From NCBI GenBank assembly GCA_963844235.1, contig CAWJNF010000008.1, forward strand, positions 1 through 64,000: 64,000 nucleotides of DNA. The letters run 5' to 3'. The first letter of the stretch is position 1. Each line of letters opens with the position of its first letter. Under the pieces are notes generated by a model. The model was not told the DNA's origin. It searched no databases and was given only the letters and a program-made list of their open reading frames with translations. This document shows positions 25,474 through 35,258 of this stretch, in pieces. The stretch comes from CAWJNF01 sp963844235 (GTDB taxonomy: Bacteria > Actinomycetota > Thermoleophilia > Gaiellales > Gaiellaceae). Made by a program: the position numbers and the translations under genes.

Positions 25474-25937
25474 GCAGCGGAGGCGCGGGCTGTCGTAGGC
25501 TGCCGGCGCCCTTGTCGCCGGCGGCACACACGACCGTACCGGTCACCACGACAGCACTTCCGCCCTCGGTGAGCCGCGCCTCTTCTCGATCGCGATAATC
25601 GGCGCGGCGGCAGCTGCCGGACCGATCGAAATCGCGGCTAGCGCCATCGCGACAACCACGCCTACGGCCCCGTGAGCAGGACCCGCCTGGCGCCCACGAT
25701 TGCGAATTGTGCCTCGGCCACCCAGCGGCACAAGACGCCGAGCGGCCGGCATTTGCGCCCGTCCGCGCCACGCCGACGCCTGGCCCGCCGGCAGCAGCAA
25801 GCGGCGAACCTCCTAGAAGCCTGGGAGGTTGTCCCCATACGCCGAGCGGCCGAGCCCGGCGTTACGCCGGTGTTGGCGGGGGGCGAAGGCGCCGATAGGC
25901 GCCACCCCAACCCACCCTATCTAACTGGCGACAACGG
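25474..25937. other. 464 bases with no supportable gene
   Basis: GC-rich sequence with chance open frames only. No coding family, RNA gene or clear repeat found. Confidence 0.5.
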
Positions 25938-26174
25938 TCATGGCGAGACTGAGTTCGTTTTACGGATTACCTCAACGAGTTGGTCCTTCGCTATGCCGAG
26001 TTCCAAATCGACGAGCACGATACGACTCAGAATTTCAAGGTTCTCGCCTCGGTAGACCAATTTCTTAGCTTTTCGCAACTGGACGATGGCTTCGTCGAGA
26101 TTTTCGATGACAGACTCAGCAATCGGCGTCATCGCAGACTCCCTTGTTTCTGCCGCCTCGCTCGTAGTGCTCAT
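25938..26174 (-). CDS. small helical protein of unknown function
   Basis: A 78-residue protein, MSTTSEAAETRESAMTPIAE, then NLDEAIVQLRKAKKLVYRGE and a helix ILSRIVLVDLELGIAKDQLV. Composition and codon use look coding, unlike the frame upstream of the ATG, which is arginine/proline-rich and open only by chance. Likely an alpha-helical hairpin; no family recognised. The start could also be the second Met (residue 15). Upstream lies a short inverted GC-rich stretch (26183-26222), possibly a terminator of another unit. Confidence 0.5.
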   Translation of the reverse strand: MSTTSEAAETRESAMTPIAESVIENLDEAIVQLRKAKKLVYRGENLEILSRIVLVDLELGIAKDQLVEVIRKTNSVSP

Positions 26175-27458
26175 GGGTCTGTAGGAGCCCCTCGCCTTCG
26201 GCTTCGCCCGTACGGGGCCTCCTTGACCCGTCCCCGTGACCGCCGCCCGCAGGTCGTCCGAGCCGACAGCCAGGGGCAGCACAGTCGCATGCCGGCGGAA
26301 GCGTCCCTTCTTCACGGTGCCGAACGCCCGCCCGTCGGTCTCCACGTATGTCCTCGGCCTTGACGATCGTGTCCCCGTCTCGCTCGACGAGGTATTTGCC
26401 ACGCCCACTTGACCAGGTTGCGAACGTGTGCCATTCAAGGAGGGCTTACCCCGTTCGGCGCCGTTCCCAACAAAGGTCGATTCACCCTGTCTCGGCGGCG
26501 ACCTCGGAGGATTTCGGGTTAGCCGGTCTTGGCGCCGGACGGCCGAGAGAAGGGTCCACGCATGCGGCGTCGACTGATGTGGTTGGCGATGATGGGCCTC
26601 GCGACGTGGATCGCCCGTCGACCGTGGCCCGCCGGCAGCATCGACGGAAACGTGCAGGCTGAGGCACCTGCTGAGCTGACCGACTTCCGAGCACCGCCTG
26701 ACCCCTCGCTCTGGTTGCACAGCCGTCTTCTCGTGTGGCCGCACGCCTAGCAAGAGGAGCTCGCAAGCTCACCAAGGGGAGGGCCGACGGCACGGCCCCC
26801 AGTCGGGCCACCCGTGACGACGAAGGGTCTGACGCAGCGCCCTTAGCGACGTCACGCGGCAGAGTCCCAGCCCGCCTTGCTATCCCAGTTCCCCAAGGTC
26901 AACGGCGCCGGCGCCGACGGAGCCGCAGTGGCGCCCCAGTCCGGCCGAGCCGCCGTGCGCGCGCGAACCAGAACGGCGAGCCAGCGGAGAACGGGCCAAA
27001 AGAGACAGCGCCGATACCGCCCCCATCTGGCACGGAACCCCATGGACAAACCGTTGCTCGGCCTAATCGGGAACGCCGGTGGGGGCACCGCAGGCTGCCA
27101 TAGCGGCGACTCCCCGCGGCGACAGCGCCGTCGGTAGCACCCCGTGGCTGCCAGCCGCCGGGCTCAGATTGGGTTCGCTCACAGTGCGCTTCGGCGCCGC
27201 GAGCTCTGGCCCGTTCGGCCCACGGCGGTCTCCCGTTGAGGGGTGCTCAGGCGCGGTTGAGAGCAGAGCCAGACGAGAGGTCTTCCGTGCCCAAACGGAG
27301 ATCGGGCCATTCGAGTCGCGTTAAGTTCGGCGTCAGACACGAAGCGGGCTTGCGAGCCGTAATCGACTAACGCCGAGGCCATACGGTGAGAAGGCTCCGG
27401 CCTGCTCCCCTAGATCTGCTGCTCGGGCGGTGTTTCGAGGCCCTGCGAGGATGAGGCC
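26175..27458. other. ~1.3 kb without a convincing gene
   Basis: Only one weak candidate: plus strand 26562-26750, about 62 residues starting MRRRLMWLAMMGLATWIARR, a possible one-helix membrane peptide whose remainder is not protein-like. Other open frames are arginine/proline-rich shadows. The stretch looks like decayed intergenic DNA within the accessory region. Confidence 0.4.
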
Positions 27459-29694
27459 GTGCGCCATCTCGAGGGGTGGAGAGGTGCTTTCTTGCGGCGA
27501 GTTCCCCGCCCCGTCATCCTGCTCGGCCCGCTTGTCGTCACCGCGTTGCTGCTCGCCGGCATCGCAATCGCCGGCGAGTCTGCCGACACGACGCCGCCGG
27601 TCGTGACGGCGCCCGATGACATGGTCTGGCTGCCACGGAACCCGCTGGCGCGACGGTCTCATACGCGGCAGCAACGGCAACCGATGACGTCGCCGTCACG
27701 GTTGGACCGATCTGCATGCCCCCGTCAGGGTCGTTCTTCATCGTTGCCGGCAGTCCGCACACGGTTACGTGTATAGCCGGTGACGCTGCCGGCAACGTCG
27801 GCAGCGACACGTTCACGGTGACCGTCACTGCCTCCGTCGATGACGTGGACACCGGTGTTTGGATGGCCGTCCGGAACCACGGTGTTCGACGCTACGGGCA
27901 CTCCCGGACAGGAGCCGGTGCTGTTCACGATCACGGCAACCGACAATGTCGACGCCGATGTCGCGATCGTGTGCTCGCCGCCGTCGGGCTCGTCGTTCCC
28001 GGCTCGGCTCCTCGAATGTCAGCTGCACCGCTACGGACGACTCCGGCGGATTCGGCGCAGACATCTTAACGTACGGTGCAGGATTCGGTGCTCCCATCGT
28101 CACCCGCCGTCGGAGAATGTCGTCGTCGAGGCGACCGGACCGAGTGGGGCGGCGGTGACGTACGGGCAGGCGACGGCGGTGATGGAATCCGCCGAGCAAC
28201 TCGCCGCTGCAGGCGACGTGCAGCCCGCCCTCCGGATCGACGTTCCCGCTGGGCGTCACGAACGTCGTTTGCTTGCGGGCAACGGATGCGGCCAGCCAGA
28301 CCGGCACGGCGCAGTTCAGCGTGACCGGTGCCGGACACGACGTCGCCGACGGTGGCTGCCGGTGCGGTGTGTGGCACGGTCCAGCCGAGCGGGCCGACCG
28401 GCGCGACCGTGACGTACCCCAATCAGTAGGACGGAGACCGACCTTGTCGGCGTCGTGGCGGGGACCGACGTGCTCGCCCGCGTCGGGCTCCGTCTTCCCG
28501 ATCGGAACCACCTTGCGTGGGGGTGTTCCGCGAGCGACCGGGCCGGCAATACGGGCACCAGTAGCTTCAGCATCTCCGTGCAGGATGGCGGGGCGCCGCT
28601 GGTCTCCGTGCCCGTCAGCAGGACGGTGGAGGCGAACGGGCCGGGTGGGGCGATCGTGAGCTACGCGACACCTACGGCGGTCGACCTCGTCGACGGGCCG
28701 CTGCTGGCGACCTGCTCCAAGCCGTCGGGCTCCGTCTTCCCGCTCGGTGTGACGGTCGTGACGTGTTCGGCAACCGACAGCGGCGGCCGAGCGCGGGCAG
28801 CGCCTCCTTCACGGTGACCGTGGTGGACAGCACGGCGCCGGTGCTCACGGTTCCGGCGGACATCTCGATCCAATCCAGCTCGGCCGTGCCGGCGTCTAAC
28901 TCCGACGATCCAGGACTTCCTCGGCAGAGCGAATGCCAGCGACATCGTCGACCAGAGCGTGTCGATCAGCCACAACGGCCCGGCGAGCTGCCCGCTCGGG
29001 ACGACCACGGTCGTCTTGGAGGCCGAGGACGACGCGGGCAACGCCACCGAGAAGAGCGCCGTCGTGACCGTCACGACCCAGCCCGCCGCGCCGCCCACGT
29101 CGACGGACGCGACTCCTCCGGACAACGTCCGCGCCGTCGAGAAAGCGATCGCGGGCAACCTGTCCGTCGCGATCAGATCAGGCGCGCGCCACAGGCGCAG
29201 GACTTCCACAGCATCGCCGTCCGCCGGTGAGCCGGGCTCAAGGGCGCACCGCGGACCGTCGTATACAGCGGCAAGAAGAAGACGTTCCTCGCCCGTCAGG
29301 CCCTCCAGGACGGTGTCGAGTACCGGTTCGTGATCGTCGCCCACGACGAGGCTGGCAACCGCGCTGCGGGAGTCGCGCGGTGCGGTCGTCCTCGCGGAGA
29401 GACGAGAACCTGCTCGTCCCGGTCAACGGCGCCACGATCAACCCGCCGAGGCGCTTCGCCTGGAAGCCGATCCAGGTGCAGCTTCTGCAACGCCCAATTC
29501 TGGCACAACGGCAAGAAGCTCTCCGTCTGGCCCCTCAAGCCCAGCTTCATGCTGAAGGGGAGCTGGCGTTTCGAGGGCAGAGACAGCGGTCCCCGGCACG
29601 TGGCAGATCTACATCTGGCCCGGCTTCGCAGAAGGGCCAGGCCGACTACGGCGAACTCCACGTCGAGACGACCTTCGTCGTCAGAAGAGGATGA
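27459..29694 (+). pseudogene. frameshifted secreted multi-HYR-domain protein
   Basis: Starts with a membrane/signal segment (VPRPVILLGPLVVTALLLAG) at a GTG, then a series of HYR-type Ig-like repeats with the hallmark order DTTPPVVTAPDD, PAGATVSYAAATATDD, TVTCIAGDAAGNVGSDTFTV. Further repeats appear in other frames: EATGPSGAAVTYGQATA, SVFPLGVTVVTCSATD, STAPVLTVPADISIQS, SCPLGTTTVVLEAEDDAGNA. The end has a different domain (QDGVEYRFVIVAHDEAGNRA, FCNAQFWHNGKKLSVWPLKP, ADYGELHVETTFVVRRG). At least eight frame changes occur. The reconstructed protein, about 740 residues, would be an extracellular or surface adhesin-like protein. Some shifts may be sequence errors. Confidence 0.7.
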
Positions 29695-29696
29695 GC

Positions 29697-29882
29697 CGCA
29701 GCCAGCGCCCAACGTCCTCGCCGTATCGAGGACGTGCTGGAGCCCTACCGGGAGCGGATCGTGCTGTGCGCGGGCCACACCGCGGCGTCAGCGCGGCCGG
29801 GAACGCCGGCCTGGCCGTGGGGAGGGTATTCGTGGCCAACCTGGATGCGGACGACATGTACCTGCCTGAGCGGCTCGGGTAG
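29697..29882 (+). pseudogene. fragment of a family 2 glycosyltransferase
   Basis: Two frames give DVLEPYRERIVLCAGHT and then GVSAAGNAGLAVGRVFVANL followed by DADDMYLPERLG and a stop. GVSAARNxGL...FLDADDxxLPxRL is the signature around the metal-binding DxD of GT2 enzymes. Only about 60 residues of the ~250-residue domain are present, starting directly after the HYR protein's stop. No N-terminal nucleotide-binding part and no acceptor half. Confidence 0.6.
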
Positions 29883-30387
29883 AGCAGGGACAAAGCGAAG
29901 GGGTTCCGGCCCCCTCTGGTCCCGCCGACGAGGCGGGGGGAGTATCGCCTCGCTATCCGGCCGGACCGGCGGCGAACCGGGTCGGAAACCGGTGCGCCTG
30001 CACCTCGCCAAGCTCAGGTGCGTTAGGGCCCTCGTGATCGTGCCCAGGGGCGCGGCCGTCGAGGCCCGCATACGCCGACTCCCGACTCGGGCTTCCTTCT
30101 GCGCACGAGGTGGAGGGACCGCCGGCGCAGCGGCCCCTCCACGTTCCCTGCCGCCATGTCCGCAAGGTCGAGGAGGATGCCGGTCGCGACCCAGTGATCG
30201 GCCGACGGCTCCTCGTCGACGGCCCGGCCGCGGGAGCTTGACGCGGCGCAGCCTGCCCTGCCTCCCGGCGCCCCCGGGTCTCGGAGCGGCAGTGGAAGAG
30301 CGGCCCGGGTTCGCTCCACGCGGACACGGCCTTACGGTCCACACTGAGCCGAGGGGCTTGGATTGCGTTGCCCGTCGAAGAGGTTCT
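29883..30387. other. 505 bases without a supportable gene
   Basis: Follows the glycosyltransferase fragment. A minus-strand stretch near 30150-30250 (ADHWVATGILLDLADMAAGN) is mildly protein-like but too short to assign. Otherwise only GC-driven open frames. Confidence 0.4.
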
Positions 30388-31734
30388 CTAGTGGCGAGTG
30401 CCGTCGAGCGCGGTAGCCGCGGCGCCGATTCCTTCTCGATCTTGGTGAAGCGCGAACGCGACATCTCGCTCGTCGCTGAGGGACGCCTCAGTGGTAGTCG
30501 AGAGTAGGTCGAGTTGGAGATCGACGATCCCGACTCGCTCGGGAGGCGCGATCGACCTGAGATCAGTAAGAGCGGCTTTCAGTCGACGCGTGACCTGGGG
30601 CGAGCCCGCCCCAGCTAGGCGGATCTCGTCAAAGGCGAGATGGACGTATGCCTCCCAGCTCATGGTCCGCACGGTGAGTCTGACCTGTCCCGCCTCGTCG
30701 AGATGGCGACCGTCAGGAAAGGGCCTGCGGGCGAGCTGCCTCAGGATGTCGTGCAGTCGGTCGATCGCTTGCACAGCCGTCGTGGGGTCTTGAAAAGGCG
30801 AATCAGCGAGCGAGCGTTCCGCGATGTCGACGAGGAGTCGAACGCCGTACGCGACATCCTCGTCAAGCGTCGGCTCCGGGCTGAGGATCAGAGCGTCGTG
30901 CAATCGATCCTCGTCCAAGGCAGTGGACTCCCCGTGGACGCGAAAAAGGTCGTCGTCCGCGGGAACGAACTCGCCGAGAGCCGGGACAAGCTCCAGCAGG
31001 CAGTCCGCACGTCGTCCTTCCTCGACAAGCTGCTCGTAGCCGATCCCCGCGATCACTCCGGACTCCCTCGCTCTCACGACGGGAAGAGAGTCCACCTCGG
31101 AGTCGAGAGCCGGCCCCTTGTCCGGATAACGCCGGTCGAGCACCACACGCGTCTCGTCGCCGACGAGTTCGATCAGCGCCGAAACGCGGAGTGCCTGGCC
31201 GATGTGTTGCACATATACGACGAGGACCGCGATGCTCGCGAGAACGAGGACGAACGCCGTCACGACCGCGACGCCTGGCACATTGCCCGTGCCGTCGCCG
31301 TTGATCGTCACCTCGCGCAGCGCGAGGATGGCGTGGACGAAGGTCGCGACGAACAGGCCGATCGCCAGCTGGCTCGGCTTGTCCCGCAGAATGCGCTGCA
31401 CGATGCGAGGAGAAAACTGACCCATGGCGAGCTGAACGACAACCATCGTGATCGTGAGAACGAGCGCGGTCAGGCTCACCATCGAGGCGGCAACGGTCGA
31501 AAGGACGGCAGCCGCAGCATCCGGACCGCCGACGAGACGAGTGGGAAGCGCCTCGTAGTCGAAGTAGCGGTCGACAGCGATCGTCCCGAACGAGAGAGCC
31601 GCCCCGGCAAGCACGCACAGCACCGGCACGAGCCAGAGGCTCGACTTCAGATGCATGAACAACTTGGCGCGCCTCACGCGACTCCCCGGACGTCGTACCC
31701 TCTGAACGCGCCGCCGAACCACAGCGAACTGCAA
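30388..31734 (-). CDS. DUF2254 family membrane protein
   Basis: A 448-residue protein. After a basic N-terminus come four membrane segments in the first 200 residues (LWLVPVLCVLAGAALSFGTI; VSLTALVLTITMVVVQLAMG; QLAIGLFVATFVHAILALRE; VAVVTAFVLVLASIAVLVVY) and then a long cytoplasmic alpha/beta domain. MGQFSPRIVQRILRD after the second helix and QVVDRLHDILRQLARRPFPD-type sequence (here AIDRLHDILRQLARRPFPDG) are hallmarks of DUF2254. Function unknown. Start is uncertain; the in-frame Met at residue 27 (MHLKSSLWLVP) would remove only the basic arm. Followed by 209 bases to the YihY gene with no gene. Confidence 0.85.
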   Translation of the reverse strand: MQFAVVRRRVQRVRRPGSRVRRAKLFMHLKSSLWLVPVLCVLAGAALSFGTIAVDRYFDYEALPTRLVGGPDAAAAVLSTVAASMVSLTALVLTITMVVVQLAMGQFSPRIVQRILRDKPSQLAIGLFVATFVHAILALREVTINGDGTGNVPGVAVVTAFVLVLASIAVLVVYVQHIGQALRVSALIELVGDETRVVLDRRYPDKGPALDSEVDSLPVVRARESGVIAGIGYEQLVEEGRRADCLLELVPALGEFVPADDDLFRVHGESTALDEDRLHDALILSPEPTLDEDVAYGVRLLVDIAERSLADSPFQDPTTAVQAIDRLHDILRQLARRPFPDGRHLDEAGQVRLTVRTMSWEAYVHLAFDEIRLAGAGSPQVTRRLKAALTDLRSIAPPERVGIVDLQLDLLSTTTEASLSDERDVAFALHQDREGIGAAATALDGTRH

Positions 31735-31943
31735 CGCAAGTGCGCGACCGCGCCGCTACCAGCGCCCATGCTGTGCACCAGCACGACGACTGGTGCCTCG
31801 CCGTTCGCGGTGAATCGCCGGCACGAATGCCTCCGACGAGCCGGAAGCGGCCCTCGAGCCGTGCAGGTGCGCTTCGGTAGAGCAGCCGGCGGACGATGCC
31901 TGTTTCCGAAGAAGGAAGCCTCACGCTCAGGTCCTGGGGCGTG

Positions 31944-33050
31944 TCAGGCCTTGACTGGAGCCTGGATCTCGTGCTGTGCGGGCTCGCCGCGCCGCAACTC
32001 TCGGCTGCGCTCGGCTTCGGCGTTGGTCTCGGCTCCGAGCAAGAGCGCGGCCGAGGACAGCCAGAGCCAGACGAGCATGATGACGACCCCGGCGAGCGTG
32101 CCCCAGGCCTTGTTGTAGGACCCGAACATGCTCACGTACGCGGCGAAGAGGCCCGAGGCGGCGAGCCAGATCAGGACGGCGACGACCGCGCCCGGCGTGA
32201 TGAAGGAGAATTTCGGATGGTCGACGTTCGGGCCGAGGTAGAGAATGCCCGCGAAAGCGACGAGTAGCCCGGCGATGAGAATGGGCCACTGTGCGGCCCA
32301 CCAGAGCCAACTGAGGAGGCTCTCCAACCCGACAGCCCCGCCGACCCAGCCTGAGAGCTCCGGGCCCAGCACGAGCAGTCCGAACGACAGGCCGAACGCC
32401 ACCAGCGCCAGCACGAACATCGCGAGGGCGGTGAGCCGCTTCCTGAGAAAGCCGCGCGTCTCCTCGCGCTCGTACATCCGGTTGAGCGCCGTCATCACGG
32501 TCGTCATCGCGCCCGTTGCTGTCCAGATCGCGATAACGGCGCCTACTGCGATCATCGCGATGCCGCCGGCCTGATTCTCGGTCGCGCGCGTGAGGCTGTC
32601 CTCGATGAGCGTAACGGCTTCCGACGGCACGACTGTCGCGATCTTGGACAGCACCGTGTCGACAGCCTCCGGCCCGGCCAGCACGCTGAAGAGGCCAAGC
32701 GAGAGGAGGAGCAGCGCCGGAATCGCCAGAAACGTGGAGTACGCGATCGCCCCGGCGAAGGTGGTCAGGTCGTCATCGAGGGCCTCTTTGCCGGCGCGCT
32801 TGACGATGGCGACGTAGTCCCGCCGCGAGAGGTCGCGCAGGCCTGGGTCGTGCAGGCGCTCCTCCGTTAGCTCGGGCTGGGGCTGCGGCGCCTCGACTTC
32901 GCTTCCGGCCTCTGTTGGGCTCTCGCGGCCACGCTTGGGCTTGGTGCTCATGCCGCGCTTGTTCCCTGCGGCCGCCCGTCGAAACGTCGGATCGCGATCG
33001 AGGGGGGCCGCGAGATTGGTTCGCCGGAATGGGGTAGCCATAGGGCACAC
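31944..33050 (-). CDS. YihY/UPF0761 (BrkB-like) membrane protein, second paralogue
   Basis: Up to 368 residues; the ATG at 32951 (MSTKPKRGRESPTEAG) is an equally good start and would give 335. The N-terminal 60 residues are hydrophilic; then RDYVAIVKRAGKEALDDDLT, TFAGAIAYSTFLAIPALLLL, IWTATGAMTTVMTALNRMYE, ETRGFLRKRLTALAMFVLAL and NVDHPKFSFITPGAVVAVLI, all typical of the family, with six membrane helices. Family function is unsettled. It is divergent from the stress-type operon starting at 33295 and shares with it a 245-base intergenic region containing a tandem repeat. Confidence 0.87.
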   Translation of the reverse strand: MCPMATPFRRTNLAAPLDRDPTFRRAAAGNKRGMSTKPKRGRESPTEAGSEVEAPQPQPELTEERLHDPGLRDLSRRDYVAIVKRAGKEALDDDLTTFAGAIAYSTFLAIPALLLLSLGLFSVLAGPEAVDTVLSKIATVVPSEAVTLIEDSLTRATENQAGGIAMIAVGAVIAIWTATGAMTTVMTALNRMYEREETRGFLRKRLTALAMFVLALVAFGLSFGLLVLGPELSGWVGGAVGLESLLSWLWWAAQWPILIAGLLVAFAGILYLGPNVDHPKFSFITPGAVVAVLIWLAASGLFAAYVSMFGSYNKAWGTLAGVVIMLVWLWLSSAALLLGAETNAEAERSRELRRGEPAQHEIQAPVKA

Positions 33051-33171
33051 CTACCAAGGAGGCCCTATGGCTGATGAAGACGTTACACGACTGCCGGACG
33101 CGTGAGATAGGGCGCACGGCCCGGCGATGCGTATGCGCGTCGTGCCCGGGCGTGGCTGGGCGCCTGCCGAA

Positions 33172-33246
33172 TTCACTGGCTACCCATGGAAGCCGCGTTC
33201 ACTGCCTACCCATGGAAGCCGCGTCCACTGGCTTCCCGTGAAAGCC
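33172..33246. repeat. three tandem 26-bp repeats
   Basis: TTCACTGGCTACCCATGGAA with GCCGCG at 33172-33197 is repeated at 33198-33223 with one change and degenerately at 33224-33246. It lies in the shared upstream region of the divergent YihY gene and the operon at 33295, so it could hold operator sites. Confidence 0.8.
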
Positions 33247-33294
33247 AATGCAGTCGTAGTTCGAGTCGTTGGACACAGAGACCAAGGAGAGACG

Positions 33295-33831
33295 ATGAGC
33301 GAAGCATCCGGTGAGTCGGCGAGCGCTGTCCGCGAGACGATGGGTCAGGCGCTCGAGAAGAGCAAGGACACGGCCCAACAGGGCGTCGAGAAAGCAAAGG
33401 AGGCCGCAGGCAAGGCCCGTGGCGTGGTTGCCCAGCAGCTCGACGAGCGCTCGACCGTGGCCGGCGAGCGCGTGAGCGGATTGGCCCAGGCGGCGCAGCG
33501 CGTTGCCGGTGAGCTGCGCGGAGAAGGTGACCAGGAGACCGCAAAGCTGGCCGAAGCGGCCGCGGACAGGGCGGAGAGGCTGAGCGGGTACCTTCGTGAC
33601 TCAGACGGAGACAGGTTCCTGCGGGATATCGAAGGCTTCGCTCGACGGAGGCCTATGGTGGCTGCCACTGCCGGCTTCCTCGTCGGGCTGGCGGCGTCGC
33701 GTTTCCTGAAGGCCTCGGCCGAGCGACGCGCGTTCTCCACGAACGGCGACGCCGAAAGCACCGAGAGGCGCTACAGCACGCACCAGGCCGCTCCGCAGCA
33801 GTACTTCGGCCCCGCAGAAGCGGGGTACTGA
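33295..33831 (+). CDS. helical stress-type protein with C-terminal membrane anchor
   Basis: A 178-residue protein with an AAGGAG site 7 bases ahead of its ATG. Residues 1-110 are long amphipathic helices rich in Ala, Glu, Lys and Gln (EKSKDTAQQGVEKAKEAAGK, LAQAAQRVAGELRGEGDQET), like late-embryogenesis or DUF883 proteins. Residues 118-140 form one membrane helix preceded by RDIEGFARRRP (MVAATAGFLVGLAASRFLKA), the same hairpin seen in DUF883/ElaB-type membrane proteins. It is the first gene of an operon with a holin-like and a DUF3618 protein (1-base and 37-base overlaps). A role in envelope stress is inferred from such clusters. Confidence 0.75.
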   Translation: MSEASGESASAVRETMGQALEKSKDTAQQGVEKAKEAAGKARGVVAQQLDERSTVAGERVSGLAQAAQRVAGELRGEGDQETAKLAEAAADRAERLSGYLRDSDGDRFLRDIEGFARRRPMVAATAGFLVGLAASRFLKASAERRAFSTNGDAESTERRYSTHQAAPQQYFGPAEAGY

Positions 33832-34250
33832 TGGCCTACGAGCAGCACAACGGTCTTCGGGAGCAACCGCTGGGGGAGCTTCTCAAGCGGCTCTCGAATC
33901 AGGTGTCGACGCTCGCCCGACAGGAGGTCGAGTTGGCCAAGGCCGAGCTCGCCGCCAAGGGCCGCGTCTTTGGCCGGGCGGCGGGTTTCTTCGGTGCCGC
34001 CGCGCTCCTTGCCCTTTGCGGGTTCGGTGCGCTGACGGCGCTGTTGATTCTCGTGCTGGACGAGGCCATGCCGGCATGGGCCGCCGCATTGGTCGTGACG
34101 GTCCTCATGTCGGCCCTCGCAGGAGCCTTCGCGCTGCTCGGAAAGCAGCGCCTCGAAGAGGCCGGCGGGCCTGTCCCGAAGGAAACCATCGAAAGCACAA
34201 AGGAGGACGTGAAGTGGGCGAAAACCCAACTGCAATCAGGCAGGAGATAG
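33831..34250 (+). CDS. putative actinobacterial holin-X / phage holin family membrane protein (DUF1469)
   Basis: A 139-residue protein overlapping the previous stop by one base. The N-terminal amphipathic helix PLGELLKRLSNQVSTLARQE with VELAKAELAAKGRVFG is the family signature, followed by two membrane helices (AGFFGAAALLALCGFGALTA; AALVVTVLMSALAGAFALLG) and a charged tail ending in KEDVKWAKTQLQSGRR. Named after holins on sequence grounds only; these proteins are chromosomal and commonly paired with DUF3618 proteins, as here, where the next gene overlaps the tail by 37 bases. Confidence 0.88.
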   Translation: MAYEQHNGLREQPLGELLKRLSNQVSTLARQEVELAKAELAAKGRVFGRAAGFFGAAALLALCGFGALTALLILVLDEAMPAWAAALVVTVLMSALAGAFALLGKQRLEEAGGPVPKETIESTKEDVKWAKTQLQSGRR

Positions 34251-34800
34251 CCGAAACACGGGAAGAGATGGGCGAGACGATGGAAGCGATCGGCTACAAG
34301 ACCGACGTGAGCGCCCGGGCCGGCGACTACGTCTCCGACAAGAAGGACACGGTGACCGGCGCCGTCTCGGGCGCCAAGGACAGCGTGTCCTCGGCAGTCT
34401 CCGCGTCGTGCCCAGCCGCGAGGGCATCAAGCACCAATCGCAGCGCGTCGCCAACGGCGCCCGAGCCAACCCGATCGGCTTGGCCGTGGGCTCCGCGGCC
34501 GTCGGTTTCCTCGTCGGGCTGGTCGTGCCCTCGACGCGGGTCGAAGACGAGCGGATCGGCGACGTGGCGGATCGAATGAAGGACAAGATCTCCGACGCCG
34601 GCCACGAGGCGCTGGATCGGGGTCGCACGGTTGCTCAGGAAGCCAAGGACGCCGCGGTCGAGACAGCCCGCGAGCGAGGCGGGCAGGAAACACAGGACCT
34701 CAAGGACAGCCTCAGCGGCCGCGAGAGCTCCGACTCGCAGGCGGACAGCTGGACTCGCATAGCCAATCCGAAAGGGCCTCCGCCGGGCCACCGAGCCTAA
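34214..34800 (+). CDS. DUF3618 family protein, split by one frameshift
   Basis: Starts at a GTG (VGENPTAIRQEIAETREEMG) with an AGGAGG site at 34201-34206. ETREEMGETMEAIGYKTDVS is the DUF3618 core. After KDTVTGAVSGAKDSVSSAVS the frame is lost near 34405; adding one base (TCGTG read as TCGGTG) restores VPSREGIKHQSQRVANGARA, NPIGLAVGSAAVGFLVGLVV and the charged tail to the stop at 34800. The reconstructed protein has about 195 residues with one membrane helix. The GLAVGSAAVGFLVGLVVP helix is the same hairpin type as in the first gene of the operon. Confidence 0.8.
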
Positions 34801-34893
34801 ACAGCGATGGAAGGCCGTGGCAGAGCGGCGGGAGGCGGGTATGCCTTCCGCCGATTTGCCCGCACCACCCGCTAGAGCAGGATCACCAAGATC

Positions 34894-35127
34894 ATGATCA
34901 GTCCAATGCGGCCCACACTCTCCGCCACTGGTGAGCCCCGCTACCGGTTGCTCACCCCGGCCGGTGAGGTCGTTAGCGACGATCTCCGCGGCGCGGCAGC
35001 GGCCTTGAACATCGGCACGCGGCTCACCCACGCCGACGGTCGAGTCTTTGTCGTGGTGGCAGTGAGCGAGCCACGTAACGGCACCGTCGAGATAACGGTG
35101 GAACGGGTAGAAGGTGGCGGCCCGTGA
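34894..35127 (+). CDS. small protein of unknown function
   Basis: A 77-residue protein, MISPMRPTLSATGEPRYRLL then TPAGEVVSDDLRGAAAALNI and RVFVVVAVSEPRNGTVEITV. Mostly short beta strands. It could start at the second Met. No family recognised. It follows the DUF3618 gene after 93 bases. On the opposite strand at its 5' end (34872-34916) a short hydrophobic peptide frame ending GLIMILVILL is present. Confidence 0.5.
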   Translation: MISPMRPTLSATGEPRYRLLTPAGEVVSDDLRGAAAALNIGTRLTHADGRVFVVVAVSEPRNGTVEITVERVEGGGP

Positions 35128-35151
35128 TCACCTGTTGGCGGCCGTAGGTGA

Positions 35152-35258
35152 TTTCCCTCTTGACGTTGGCACGAGGCTCGGGTCCAGGGAGCCGGGGTTC
35201 CCGCTCGCCACATACTCGCGTGTCCCGACGTCGGGACACGAAGCCAGCGCCGAGAGCT
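35152..35258. repeat. ~105-bp dispersed repeat, copy B, with a perfect 22-bp palindrome
   Basis: Matches copy A at 23607-23710. Contains the perfect palindrome CGTGTCCCGACGTCGGGACACG split at its centre (35219-35240), and an upstream inverted GGGAGCC/GGTTCCC. It lies between the small gene ending at 35127 and the converging KaiC-like gene ending at 35408. Confidence 0.65.

Noticed and set aside
31735..31943. Possible alpha/beta-hydrolase N-terminus (ANGEAPVVVLVHSMGAGSG on the minus strand)
   Set aside because: Only about 35 residues fit and no continuation was found; too little to list.
33172..33246. CRISPR-like array
   Set aside because: Repeats are directly adjacent without spacers and there are only three; no cas genes.
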